NCBI GenBank assembly: GCA_016861025.1
Contig: BOKO01000001.1
Coordinates: forward strand, 364,001 to 428,000
Direction of reading: 5' to 3'
Origin: Chloroflexota bacterium
GTDB lineage: Bacteria; Chloroflexota; Anaerolineae; Caldilineales; Caldilineaceae
DNA: 64,000 nucleotides
Numbering within the stretch: the stretch's first letter is position 1; each line of letters starts with the position of its first letter. The notes under the pieces are model-generated. The model searched no databases. It was not told the DNA's origin and saw only the letters and a list, made by a program, of their open reading frames with translations. A program made the translations under genes and the position numbers. Of the stretch, positions 16,952 to 29,293 are shown piece by piece.

Positions 16952-19394
16952 TGTACGCTGGCGCAAGATCGTGCGCGACCTGTGGCTCAACCGCACGCGC
17001 ACGACGCTGGTCGTCGTTTCGATTGCCGTCGGCGTCTTTGCTGTCGGTGCGGTGCAGTTGCTGCGTTCGGTGATTTTGACCGAGCTTCAGGCAATCTACG
17101 ATGCCAGCAATGCCAGCCAGGCAAATCTTTTTGTCAGCGGCGTCGATGAAGATACGCTGCGCGCCGTGCGCCGAACGCCAGGTGTGGCGGAAGCGGAGGG
17201 GCGCAACGCCCTGGAGGTCAAGGTCGAGGTGGCGCCGGGCGAGTGGCAAAATCTGAACGTGACCGCAATTGAAAATTTCGAAGATATTCGCATCAATTTG
17301 ATCGAGCCGCTGTTCGCGGTGGAAGCTGCGCCCGAATTCGGCGCAGAGCGCACAGCGTGGCCGCAGCGCAATGAGATCATTCTCGAACGCAGCGGTCTTG
17401 GGGACCCGAATGTGCTGCCCGCCGGCCTGCAAGTTGGCGACGAGCTGCGCATCCGCACGCCCGACGACCGCAACCGCACCGTCCGCGTCAGCGGCGCCGT
17501 CTTTGATCCAAATGGCTTCTCCTCGCGCTTCACCGGTTCGGCGAGCGGTTACGTTACTTTCGACACCGTCGAGCGCTTGGGCGGCGCACGGACTTACAGT
17601 CAGGTTTTGCTGCGCGTGGACGGGACGCCGGAGCAACAGCTCGACAAGGAATACATCACCAACGTTGCCAACGCCGTGGCAGACAAGATTGAGCGCGCCG
17701 GTTTCACGGTGGCGCGCGTCCAGGTTCCCGACCCTGGGCGGCTGGCGCTGCAAGATTTGTTCGATGCGCTGGCGCTGCTGCTGACGCCGCTTGGTTTGCT
17801 GGCGTTGCTGTTGAGCGGTTTCCTGGTCATCAACACGATGTCGGCGTTGATGGCGCAGCAGGTGCGACAGATCGGCGTGATGAAGGCGATCGGCGCCCGC
17901 CGAGGGCAGATTGTCATCATGTTTCTCGGCGCTGTGCTGGTCTACAGCGTTGCTGCGCTGGTGGTGGCGGTGCCTTTGACCGTGGTGGTGGCGGGCGGAC
18001 TGGCGGCTTTTCTTGGCGGTTTCATCAACGTTGAATTTCCACGCTGGTCGTTGCCGGGCTCGGTGCTGGCGATTCAGTTGGCGGTGGGCATCCTGGCGCC
18101 GTTGCTGGCCGCGCTTGTCCCGGTCTGGCGCGGTTCGTCGATCACCGTGCGTGAGGCGGTGACCGATTATGGCGTCAATACTCACGACGGCGGCGACGGG
18201 CGACTGATGCGCGTGTTGAAATCGGTGCGTGGGATGTCGCGCCCGATGCAGCTTTCGCTGCGCAACACCTTCCGTCGTCGCGCCCGGCTTGCGCTGACGC
18301 TGATCACGCTGGTGTTGGGTGGTATGATCTTTATGACGGTCGGCAGCGTGCGTTCGTCGCTCGACGGGTTGATCAACACGGGTCTTGAATATTACCAGTT
18401 TGACATCCAGGTGCAGTTCGGTCAACCTTACCGCACGGCGCGCATCGAGCAGGTCGTGCGCACCATTCCAGCCTTCACCACAACTGAAGGCTGGCTCAGC
18501 GCGCAGGCGCTGCGCGTGCGCGACGACGGCGCAAAAGGCAATCCGCTGACGGTGACGGCGCTGGAGGCCGAGAGCACCATGGTCAGCCCGACGCTGTCGG
18601 AAGGACGTTGGCTGCTGCCCGATGACCAGAACGCCATTGTCCTCAGCCAGAATGTGCTGGGCGCTGAGCCGGACATCCGCGTCGGCGACGCCATTGTGCT
18701 GGAGATCAACGGCAAGGAGTCGCCGTGGGTGGTGGTGGGCATTGCGCAGGTGCTTGGGGGGCCGCCCAACGTCGTGCCAGTGTATGTGAATTACCCTTAT
18801 TTTAGCTGGCTGACCACCTCTGTGAACCGCGCCACCAGCCTGCAACTCAAGCTCGACCCCGAAGCTGGATTGACGCAGGACGAAGCGGCTGCGCTGCTCA
18901 ATGAGCGGCTGGAGGCGGCTGGTTTTGTCGTGAGTTCGGTCTTCACGATCGATACGCTGCGGCGTTTCACAGGCGCATTCTTTGACATCATCGTCTATCT
19001 GCTGTTGGCGATGGGTGTGCTGATCGCTGCGGTGGGCGCGTTGGGGCTGGCAGGCACGATGAGCACCAACGTGTTGGAACGCACACGTGAGATCGGCGTA
19101 ATGCGCGCCATCGGTGCGTCAGATGGTTCGGTGCTACGTATCGTGATCGTCGAAGGACTGTTCATCGGGCTAATCAGTTGGCTCCTCGGCGCCATGCTTG
19201 CCTATCCGGCTGGGCTGGCATTGGCGCAGACGGTTGGCGTCGTGCTCTTCCAGCAGTCATTGCCGTATGTCTTCTCGGCAAGCGGTCTGGCGATCTGGCT
19301 GGCGATCGTGATTGCGCTGGCGGCGATGGCGAGTTTTCTACCAGCATGGCGCGCCTCGCAATTGACTGTGCGCGAGGTGCTGGCGTATCAATAA
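16944..19394 (+). CDS. ABC transporter permease with two FtsX domains
   Basis: 816 aa. A first membrane helix (about 20-42) precedes a large extracytoplasmic domain, then three helices at about 265-390 form the first FtsX module (LLSGFLVINTMSALMAQQVRQIGVMKAIGA). A second helix near 450, a second outer domain and a C-terminal module follow, with the repeated motif GTMSTNVLERTREIGVMRAIGASDGSV. The duplicated layout lets one chain supply both halves of the transporter. It is translationally coupled to the ATPase gene. Confidence 0.92.
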   Translation: MHNVRWRKIVRDLWLNRTRTTLVVVSIAVGVFAVGAVQLLRSVILTELQAIYDASNASQANLFVSGVDEDTLRAVRRTPGVAEAEGRNALEVKVEVAPGEWQNLNVTAIENFEDIRINLIEPLFAVEAAPEFGAERTAWPQRNEIILERSGLGDPNVLPAGLQVGDELRIRTPDDRNRTVRVSGAVFDPNGFSSRFTGSASGYVTFDTVERLGGARTYSQVLLRVDGTPEQQLDKEYITNVANAVADKIERAGFTVARVQVPDPGRLALQDLFDALALLLTPLGLLALLLSGFLVINTMSALMAQQVRQIGVMKAIGARRGQIVIMFLGAVLVYSVAALVVAVPLTVVVAGGLAAFLGGFINVEFPRWSLPGSVLAIQLAVGILAPLLAALVPVWRGSSITVREAVTDYGVNTHDGGDGRLMRVLKSVRGMSRPMQLSLRNTFRRRARLALTLITLVLGGMIFMTVGSVRSSLDGLINTGLEYYQFDIQVQFGQPYRTARIEQVVRTIPAFTTTEGWLSAQALRVRDDGAKGNPLTVTALEAESTMVSPTLSEGRWLLPDDQNAIVLSQNVLGAEPDIRVGDAIVLEINGKESPWVVVGIAQVLGGPPNVVPVYVNYPYFSWLTTSVNRATSLQLKLDPEAGLTQDEAAALLNERLEAAGFVVSSVFTIDTLRRFTGAFFDIIVYLLLAMGVLIAAVGALGLAGTMSTNVLERTREIGVMRAIGASDGSVLRIVIVEGLFIGLISWLLGAMLAYPAGLALAQTVGVVLFQQSLPYVFSASGLAIWLAIVIALAAMASFLPAWRASQLTVREVLAYQ

Positions 19395-19498
19395 TCGCTT
19401 CGGTGCAACTATCTCCCGCGTTTGGTGAATTTGCCATTTTGCCGGAAAATCAGGTTTCCTGGCAGGCGAATTCATCAAAGAGAGGTGGGAGCATCGGC

Positions 19499-20128
19499 GT
19501 GAAATATCAACTGGCAATCTTTGACTTTGACGGCACCCTCGCCGATTCATTTCCCTGGGCGATCAGCGTCGTGAATGAGTATGCGGCGCGCTACAAATTC
19601 AAACGCGTCGAACTGGCTGACCACGACGAGCTACGCAACTATGATGCTCGCAAACTGATGAAACATCTTGGCGTGCGCATGTGGCGTGTGCCCGGCATGG
19701 CGCGCGATGTGCGCAAACGGATGGCGCGAGAGATCGATCAGATTCCGCTTTTTCCTGGTGTGGATGAGATGCTGCGATCGCTGACGAACGCAGGCATGAT
19801 GTTGTCGGTGGTCAGCTCTAATTCAGAGGCAAATGTGCGCGCTGTGCTGGGGCCGCACAATACGCCGCTTTTTGCCATTTTTAACTGCGGCGCGTCGGTT
19901 TTCGGCAAGCCGCGCAAGCTCAAGGCGGTGATGAAGAAGTGTCGGGTGACTCCAGGATCAACGATTCTAATCGGCGACGAAATTCGTGATGCACATGCTG
20001 CGCGCAAAGTTGGCATGGCATTCGGCGCCGTGGCGTGGGGCTATACAAACCCCGAAGCGTTGATGGCAGTCAATCCCGACGAGTATTTTGCGTCGATGGA
20101 GGAGATTGCGGCGAAGCTGGTTGGATAA
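19499..20128 (+). CDS. HAD-superfamily hydrolase (phosphoglycolate phosphatase-like)
   Basis: 209 aa from GTG 19499, chosen because the HAD fold begins at once and GAGGTGGGAG lies upstream. Motif I is FDFDGTLAD (nucleophile Asp9, Asp11), motif II VVSSN, motif III the Lys of FGKPRKL and motif IV IGDEIRDAHAA. An alpha-helical cap lies between motifs I and II. It removes phosphate from a small metabolite; the substrate is not visible. Confidence 0.88.
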   Translation: MKYQLAIFDFDGTLADSFPWAISVVNEYAARYKFKRVELADHDELRNYDARKLMKHLGVRMWRVPGMARDVRKRMAREIDQIPLFPGVDEMLRSLTNAGMMLSVVSSNSEANVRAVLGPHNTPLFAIFNCGASVFGKPRKLKAVMKKCRVTPGSTILIGDEIRDAHAARKVGMAFGAVAWGYTNPEALMAVNPDEYFASMEEIAAKLVG

Positions 20129-20192
20129 TACTCTCTGCGAAAGGTGTGTGTCGAAATGGAAACACTTTGCACACCCCCTTAACGTCCATCAA

Positions 20193-20237
20193 TTTGCATT
20201 GAAAAGACTCATCTGTATAATTTAGCTAAATTAGCTA
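20193..20237 (+). promoter_or_regulatory. Promoter with repeated TTAGCTA box before the antitoxin gene
   Basis: A perfect TATAAT lies at 20216-20221 with a weak -35 (TTTGCA, 20193-20198, 17-bp spacer). Immediately after the -10 are two direct copies of TTAGCTA (20222 and 20231), the first inside the palindrome TTTAGCTAAA. Phd/YefM proteins repress their own promoters at such short repeats, so this is a likely autoregulatory site. Confidence 0.6.
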
Positions 20238-20260
20238 TTAAACGAGCTGATGCAACGGAA

Positions 20261-20500
20261 ATGCCAACGAAGACGATTACCTCGACCGAGGCGCAGAATA
20301 ATTTTGGCAGAGTTCTGGACGATGTTGTTCAGAATTCGGCGCGCTATGTGGTGCAGCGGCGGAATCAGGCGCAAGCGATCGTGTTGAGCCTGGCAGAGTT
20401 TGAGCGTCTATTGGCTTCTCCTGATAGTGAGAGGATGCAGGTGCGGCAAGTGATCCGTGAGTTGGCACCCGTGTACGACTTAGGTAGAGAGGTGGAGTGA
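20261..20500 (+). CDS. Phd/YefM-family antitoxin-like DNA-binding protein
   Basis: 79 aa. The N-terminal fold TITSTEAQNNFGRVLDDVVQNSARYVVQRRNQAQAIVLSLAEFERLL is the Phd/YefM beta-alpha DNA-binding domain; a short acidic C-terminal region follows. No RelE/ParE/Doc-like toxin gene lies next to it. Its stop codon abuts the ATG of the DNA methyltransferase gene, so it is translated with that gene. It may be an orphan antitoxin or may serve as regulator of the restriction-modification genes; the second is inference. Confidence 0.85.
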   Translation: MPTKTITSTEAQNNFGRVLDDVVQNSARYVVQRRNQAQAIVLSLAEFERLLASPDSERMQVRQVIRELAPVYDLGREVE

Positions 20501-21460
20501 ATGGGCGCTATGTCCAGCCAACAAGAAGAGTTTGCAAAGCAGTTCGCATGTGACTATCCGTTTGTTGCACATGAACAAGCGCTGACGTTACACGCTGACT
20601 GTCTTGAGTGGATGGCGACTGCTCCAGAAGCAAGTATCCATGCCATCGTGACCGATCCACCTTATGGCGTCAAAGAGTATGAATTTGAGCAACTGGAAAA
20701 ACGGTTGAATGGCAATGGCGGCGTCTGGCGCATTCCGCCGGCGTTTGATGGGAATGAGCGTTCGCCCCTGCCACGATTCACAGCTTTGTCTGATGAGGAG
20801 CGCTCACGCGTGCAGGAATTCTTCGAAGCTTGGGGACGGCTGGCGTTGCGCGTCCTACGTCCTGGTGGACACCTTTTTCTCGCCTCCAACGCATTTCTCT
20901 CACAGTTGGTGTTTAGCGCCCTTGTCAGGAGTGGTCTGGAATTTCGCGGAGAAATAATCCGCCTGGTCAGGACGTTGCGCGGCGGCAATCGTCCAAAGAA
21001 CGCCGAGCAAGAATTTCCCGATGTTTGCTCGATGCCGCGTGGTTGCTATGAACCGTGGGGGCTATTCAGAAAACCGCTGCCGCCTGGCATGACCGTTGCT
21101 GAATGTCTGCGGATTTATGGAACTGGCGGCTTACGGCGCAGAATCGATGGACGACCTTTCGAAGACGTGATAGAGAGTGAGCGCACCCCACAGCGAGAAC
21201 GCGAAATTGCTGATCATCCAAGCCTGAAGCCGCAGTCTTTTCTGCGTACGATTATTTACGCTGCATTGCCACTTGGACAGGGAATTGTTTTGGACCCATT
21301 TATGGGATCTGGCTCAACGATTGCTGCAGCGGAGGCTGTTGGTTATTGGGCAATTGGCATTGAGCGTCACGCTGAGTATTTTGCCATGAGCCGTGACGCC
21401 ATCCCACGACTGGCGAAGTTGAATATCCAGGAGGAGCAACTGGAACTCATTTCAATTTGA
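20501..21460 (+). CDS. Type II site-specific DNA methyltransferase (DPPY, beta-type order)
   Basis: 319 aa. Catalytic motif IV is TDPPYG (52-55), and the AdoMet-binding motif I comes near the C-terminus as LDPFMGSGST (265-274). This motif order is that of beta-class amino methyltransferases (N6-adenine or N4-cytosine). The recognition region lies between (about 80-230). It starts directly after the antitoxin stop codon and ends nine bases inside the convergent endonuclease gene. It should protect host DNA from that enzyme. Recognition sequence unknown. Confidence 0.92.
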   Translation: MGAMSSQQEEFAKQFACDYPFVAHEQALTLHADCLEWMATAPEASIHAIVTDPPYGVKEYEFEQLEKRLNGNGGVWRIPPAFDGNERSPLPRFTALSDEERSRVQEFFEAWGRLALRVLRPGGHLFLASNAFLSQLVFSALVRSGLEFRGEIIRLVRTLRGGNRPKNAEQEFPDVCSMPRGCYEPWGLFRKPLPPGMTVAECLRIYGTGGLRRRIDGRPFEDVIESERTPQREREIADHPSLKPQSFLRTIIYAALPLGQGIVLDPFMGSGSTIAAAEAVGYWAIGIERHAEYFAMSRDAIPRLAKLNIQEEQLELISI

Positions 21461-22090
21461 CGCCCGATACACCCAGTTGGCTTTCATCTTTGCTGCCCCT
21501 GATTGCCTTACACTTGCCGTGATCGTGCGCCGACTTGTCGCCGATCTGCCCGAGAAACTCCAATCTTGGAGTTCGAGTCTGGCTGCGTAAACACCCAAAA
21601 ACTGAAAAGGCTTTGGCCCGATTTCTAGGTTTGCATCGTTTGCCGTATTGCTGTCGAAGTGAAAAACCATCAACCAGACAGCTTCGGCATTGTGACCTTG
21701 CCAGCCGCTTGCATGGCGTGATCCTTTGATTTCGAGCCCCTCTGTTGAGTGTTGCACTGCGTCATCTGGAAAAACACCGTGTGGAATCAGGTCAGGATGG
21801 CCGTTATGGTAGCGGTTTTTGACCAGGCTTTCGCAGTAACGCGGAATTGTCATAGTCATGAACTCGCCAACGATGCTGCTGAAGTTAGCGGGCATCAAGA
21901 AACTTTCCAGTCGAGGGAGCGCCTTCGAGTTCAGTTGTTGGTTGATAAAGCCGAGGAAGTCAACAAAATCCAGCATAGCGGCGTGAATGTGCGCGGTGGT
22001 CAACCCGTATGGAAGCAGGCAGCCAGGGTTGAACCTTGTCGGATCAACCTGCATAGGGAAACAAGCCTGTTCTTCAGTGTATTCTTGCAT
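21452..22090 (-). CDS. Probable type II restriction endonuclease, PD-(D/E)XK fold
   Basis: 212 aa from ATG 22090. I do not recognise a named enzyme, but the catalytic pattern is clear: Pro99-Asp100 (NGHPDLIP), then Glu120-Ile-Lys122 in GLEIKGSR, followed by GWQGHNAEAVWLMVFHFD. It converges on the methyltransferase gene with a nine-base tail overlap, the usual setting of a restriction partner. No convincing ribosome site or promoter precedes it; a 42-bp hairpin separates it from the end of fucI. The start could lie slightly elsewhere. Confidence 0.75.
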   Translation of the reverse strand: MQEYTEEQACFPMQVDPTRFNPGCLLPYGLTTAHIHAAMLDFVDFLGFINQQLNSKALPRLESFLMPANFSSIVGEFMTMTIPRYCESLVKNRYHNGHPDLIPHGVFPDDAVQHSTEGLEIKGSRHASGWQGHNAEAVWLMVFHFDSNTANDANLEIGPKPFQFLGVYAARLELQDWSFSGRSATSRRTITASVRQSGAAKMKANWVYRASN

Positions 22091-22111
22091 AACGGAATGC
22101 TGAACCGAATC

Positions 22112-22153
22112 CGGCGTAGAGGAAATGGCGATCTCGCTATTTCCTCTACGCCG
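22112..22153. terminator. 42-bp near-perfect hairpin between fucI and the endonuclease gene
   Basis: A 15-bp perfect stem (CGGCGTAGAGGAAAT and its complement) continues after one G-U pair with GCGA/TCGC and closes with a two-base loop. It begins 11 bp after the fucI stop in the minus-strand transcript. There is no T-tract, so it may slow or protect transcripts rather than end them; it is the only visible barrier before the endonuclease gene. Confidence 0.7.
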
Positions 22154-22163
22154 ATGGTTTATC

Positions 22164-23960
<1,797 letters not shown>

Positions 23961-24254
23961 CGTGTTTGGCTCCGATTCTGTTGAGAAAATAAAATTGGGT
24001 GTTGGGAAACCACACCACAACAATTATATTTCGATTGCACCGCAAAGCCATCTCTGCACGATAGATAACATCGTCAACAAAAGATGGGCGCCACGATGCG
24101 GTTTTTCTAAGGTGCGCGCTTTTCGATGACTTTCTCCCACTGAAAATCCAGATCGATTGCATCAAATCCTGCCGCCGGATAGAGCGCTGTGCTGGCCTCG
24201 TTGCCGCCCGCCGCATATGCACACGCTTTCTCGCCCTGCCACTTGCTCTCCTTG

Positions 24255-25118
<864 letters not shown>

Positions 25119-25153
25119 TGTCTGTCTCCTTGTCTTTGCGCCAGAAAATGTAG

Positions 25154-25223
25154 CGCGGATGCGGCGAGATTGGATGGAATTCTGCCCGATCTGCGTACAT
25201 CCATTGCATCCGCCGCATCCGCG
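25154..25223. repeat. Inverted repeat between the E2 and aroE genes
   Basis: CGCGGATGCGGCG (25154-25166) has its exact complement at 25211-25223, and the inner TGGATG pairs with CATCCA, giving a hairpin of up to 70 nt in the minus-strand transcript. It may end most transcription of the dehydrogenase operon. No T-tract is seen. Confidence 0.65.
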
Positions 25224-25270
25224 GTCTCGCTTTTCGCTCGATTGTTCAGGTCTTCTTTCAGGCCTGTCTC

Positions 25271-26806
25271 TCAAACACCATAGCCTTCAAGATGTTTCTT
25301 GACCGCTGCACAGAAGGCGTCGGCGGTGGCGCCGTCGAGCACGCGGTGATCGTAGCTGAAACCGAGCGTTGTCATCGGCTTGAAAGTCAGATAATCGCCC
25401 AGGTTTGGCTCCAGCGGGTGACCGTTGCTGACGACGACGGCGCGCTTTTCCACCGCACCTACGCCGAGGATGCCCACCTGCGGCTGCACAATGATCGGCG
25501 TCTGGAAGCGGCTGCCCGACGTGCCATAGTTGCTCAACGTAAAGGTGCCTTCTGCTAGGTCTTCCTGCTTTAACTCGTTCTTGCGCGCGCGGTCTGCCAG
25601 TTCGTTCACAGCGCGCGCGATCCCCATCAGGTTGAGATCGCCCGCGTTCTTGATCACCGGCACGATCAACCCGCCGATGCCGTATTGATCCATCGGCAGC
25701 GCGGTTGCCATGCCAATGTTGTAGTAGCGTTTGATAACCACGCCTTCATCCGTCCACGTGGCGTTTGCCGCCGGGACGGCTTTAAGCCCGGCCACGATCG
25801 CTTCGATGAAGTAGGCGGTGATCGTTAGATTGACGCCAGCGGCGGCGAACTCCTTCTTGTGCGCCGCACGGTGCTGCAGGACGGCGCTCATGTCCACATC
25901 CCACATCGTGGTGACATGCGGCGCGGAGAAGAGACTTTGCACCGTGTTGCGCGCCACCGCCGCGCGCATCCGCGACAGCTTGACCAGCTCTTCACCGGGC
26001 TTGGGCTGCGTCGGCGCAGGAGCGGGAGCGGCTGCGGGTTTTGGCGCAGCAGGTGCGGGGGTGCTGACGGGTGGCGGCGGCGCTGCAGGCTGTGTTGGAG
26101 CGGCAGCGGCTGCTTCGCTCCTGACAAATGCAGGCTCGACGCGCACCGTTTTGCCAGCAGCGCGGCTGGCGGCGGCGCTGAGCACATCGTAGACCGTGAG
26201 GGTGCTCAACGGGCGGTCGCCTGCAATCTCACGCAGGTTGATGTTATGTTCGGCGGCGGCGCGACGCACGGGCAGGCTGGATTCGTCGGCCAGGTCGCCG
26301 GGCAGTGCGGTCGGCGCTGCGCCCGGTGTAGTTTCTGTGGCCGCCAGCACATCTTGCTTGGTGATCTGGCCGCCGGGGCCGGTGCCCGCTACGCCGGCTA
26401 GATCAACGCCTTTTTCGGCGGCGACGCGCTTCGCCACCGGCGAAGCCTTGACGCCTGCGCTTTCTGTTGCCTTGCTCTCGGTGGTCGCGCTTTCGGCGGC
26501 TGGCTGGGTGGGTGCGCTTTTATCGACAGGCGCGGCGGCCGCAGGCGCTGTTTCATCAACGCTTTCGCCTGCCTCACCGATGTAGCCCATCACGGCGGAA
26601 ACCGGCGCGATCTCGCCGTTGCGGAAGTTGATCTTGAGCAGAACGCCGGAGGCGGGCGCCTGAATTTCGGTGTCGACTTTGTCGGTGGCGACTTCAAGAA
26701 TCACGTCGCCAGCATTGACGGCGTCGCCTACGGCAACGCGCCAGCGGCTAACCGTGACATCTTCGATCCCTTCGCCCGCATCGGGCAATCTGATTTCGGT
26801 GGCCAT
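25271..26806 (-). CDS. pdhC: Dihydrolipoamide acyltransferase (E2) of a 2-oxoacid or acetoin dehydrogenase complex
   Basis: 511 aa. An N-terminal lipoyl domain carries the lipoylated Lys43 (EVATDKVDTE). After an Ala/Pro/Thr linker comes a peripheral-subunit-binding domain (about 120-165, SPVAKRVAAEKGVDLAGVAGTGPGG) and a second, weaker copy (about 180-215, LPVRRAAAEHNINLREIAG). A long Pro/Ala linker leads to the catalytic core, with His487 and Asp491 in FSYDHRVLDG. It transfers the acyl group from E1 to CoA. E1 genes lie directly upstream; no E3 gene is present here. Acetoin dehydrogenase E2 is the alternative. Confidence 0.92.
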   Translation of the reverse strand: MATEIRLPDAGEGIEDVTVSRWRVAVGDAVNAGDVILEVATDKVDTEIQAPASGVLLKINFRNGEIAPVSAVMGYIGEAGESVDETAPAAAAPVDKSAPTQPAAESATTESKATESAGVKASPVAKRVAAEKGVDLAGVAGTGPGGQITKQDVLAATETTPGAAPTALPGDLADESSLPVRRAAAEHNINLREIAGDRPLSTLTVYDVLSAAASRAAGKTVRVEPAFVRSEAAAAAPTQPAAPPPPVSTPAPAAPKPAAAPAPAPTQPKPGEELVKLSRMRAAVARNTVQSLFSAPHVTTMWDVDMSAVLQHRAAHKKEFAAAGVNLTITAYFIEAIVAGLKAVPAANATWTDEGVVIKRYYNIGMATALPMDQYGIGGLIVPVIKNAGDLNLMGIARAVNELADRARKNELKQEDLAEGTFTLSNYGTSGSRFQTPIIVQPQVGILGVGAVEKRAVVVSNGHPLEPNLGDYLTFKPMTTLGFSYDHRVLDGATADAFCAAVKKHLEGYGV

Positions 26807-26815
26807 GATTTCCCC

Positions 26816-27799
26816 TTATCTCATCATTTCCAGGACGGCAGCCTTGATGTTGGTTTTCCAGGGCAGCAGCTCCTCTTCCAGCGGTTTCGAGACTGGAATC
26901 GAAGCCGGCGCCATGCCCAGCCGTCGCGCCGGCGCCTTGAGTAGATAGGGCGCTTCTTCGTAGGCGCGCGCCACGATTTCGGCGCCGATGCCGGCGTTGG
27001 CCTGCGACTCGTGCACCGCCAGCAGCCGGCCAGTCTTGGCGACTGAGGTGAGCACCGTCTCCATATCGAGCGGCGTGATGCTGCGCAGGTCAACGACTTC
27101 GATGTCGATGCCATGTTCCGCTTTGAGTTCTTCAGCGGCTTCGAGCGCCTGCAACAGCGTGTAGCTAAAGGTGGCAATGGTCAAATCTTTGCCTTCGCGC
27201 TTGATGTCGGCTTTGCCGATCGGCACAGTGTATTCCTCTTCGGCGTCGGGCATATCCCCACGCGTGAAATAGAGCATCTTGTGTTCGAGAAAGAGCACCG
27301 GGTTGTCGTCGCGAATCGCCGAGATCAATAGCCCCTTGGCGTCGTAGGGCGTCGCCGGCGCCACGACTTTGATGCCAGGAAACTGAGCGAAGGTGCTCTC
27401 GACGCTTGAACTGTGCTGCGAGCCGTAGCGTTTGCCGCCGCCCTGCTGCCCGCGAATCACCATGGGCACATGCAGCAGCCCACCGGTCATGTAGTGCATC
27501 TTGGCGGCCTGGTTGAAAATCTGGTCGGCGCAGACCAGGAAGAAATCCATGTACATCAGCTCGACGATCGGGCGCAATCCCACCATTGCTGCGCCGACCG
27601 CCATGCCCATAAAGCCCTGTTCGCTGATCGGTGTGTCGATGACGCGGCGCTCGCCGAACTCCTCCATCAAGTTACGCGTTACGCGGAAGAGACCGCCGTA
27701 ATGGCCGATGTCCTCGCCGATCAGAAATACGCTCTCGTCGCGGCGCATCTCATCGCGCATCGCCTCATTGACTGCTTGAATAAATGTTGTCTTGCGCAT
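26816..27799 (-). CDS. pdhB: Pyruvate (or acetoin) dehydrogenase E1 component, beta subunit
   Basis: 327 aa from ATG 27799 (AAGGAA upstream). Typical E1-beta segments are IGEDIGHYGGLFRVTRNLMEEFG, DTPISEQGFMGMAVGAAMVGLRPIVE, GGKRYGSQHS and HESQANAGIGAEI. It pairs with E1-alpha to form the thiamine-diphosphate heterotetramer that decarboxylates the 2-oxo substrate and loads the lipoyl arm of E2. It lies between the E1-alpha and E2 genes with short spacers (19 and 9 bp), one operon. Confidence 0.93.
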   Translation of the reverse strand: MRKTTFIQAVNEAMRDEMRRDESVFLIGEDIGHYGGLFRVTRNLMEEFGERRVIDTPISEQGFMGMAVGAAMVGLRPIVELMYMDFFLVCADQIFNQAAKMHYMTGGLLHVPMVIRGQQGGGKRYGSQHSSSVESTFAQFPGIKVVAPATPYDAKGLLISAIRDDNPVLFLEHKMLYFTRGDMPDAEEEYTVPIGKADIKREGKDLTIATFSYTLLQALEAAEELKAEHGIDIEVVDLRSITPLDMETVLTSVAKTGRLLAVHESQANAGIGAEIVARAYEEAPYLLKAPARRLGMAPASIPVSKPLEEELLPWKTNIKAAVLEMMR

Positions 27800-27818
27800 T
27801 GCTGTGTTGTTCCTTGTG

Positions 27819-28841
<1,023 letters not shown>

Positions 28842-28925
28842 TTTCGATTTCCTCTGATATTTTGTAGTGCGCCTGAAGTCAGGCAAGGATCGTTGAATAA
28901 CGTCCAGGATTTATCTTGACGTGAG

Positions 28926-28934
28926 ATTATAGCA
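28926..28934 (-). promoter_or_regulatory. Extended -10 promoter for the E1-E2 operon
   Basis: On the minus strand TGCTATAAT (28934-28926) matches the extended -10 consensus exactly. No good -35 box stands 17 bp upstream, which extended -10 promoters tolerate. The leader to the E1-alpha ATG is about 80 nt. Confidence 0.6.
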
Positions 28935-28970
28935 CAAGTTTCGATCAGGATGTGTAATGTTGGTCAGTCG

Positions 28971-29282
28971 CTAAAAAGCCCTGGAATAGAGTGTCTTCAA
29001 GCTGCAAATTGAGGCGGCGGCGTTGGGGTGACCGGAGCACTCTGGTGATCTCAAAAGACGCAGCCGTTTCGACCCACACGCGCCGCCGCACTGCCAGTAT
29101 TCGCCGATTTTGTCCCTTTTGGGCAATTGCCCGCACTGCGAGCAGTTCAGCGCATTGTCCAGCGCCAGCGTACACCGCGCAAACTCGCGCACCATGGTGT
29201 CACCGATGCCAGCCGTGGCGGTGTTGAAGTGAGCGCCGACCTGGTTACGCACCCAGGCATAATCAGTAACACGCCAGTTTTG
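28971..29282 (-). pseudogene. Zinc-ribbon C-terminal remnant of a partner gene of the SMC-like ATPase
   Basis: Right after the ATPase stop, about 100 codons read QNWRVTDYAWVRNQVGAHFN, continue through GDTMVREFARCTLALDNALN and reach a zinc ribbon CSQC...CGGAC (CxxC, 15 residues, CxxxC). There is no plausible start codon or ribosome site; the only candidate, GTG at 29252, begins mid-domain. I read this as the tail of a gene whose front has been deleted. The family is not recognised. Its position makes it the likely fourth member of the 28971-32077 locus. Confidence 0.55.
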
Positions 29283-29293
29283 GAGACAGCAGC

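Noticed and set aside
16770..18845. 691-codon open frame on the minus strand opposite the FtsX permease
   Set aside because: Composition is dominated by Arg/His/Gln, with no family resemblance; it is the antisense shadow of a GC-rich gene whose plus-strand frame has clear FtsX motifs.
24023..24060. Full promoter for fucI
   Set aside because: A TATAAT is present on the minus strand but no -35 at 16-18 bp resembles consensus, so only the -10 is mentioned under fucI.
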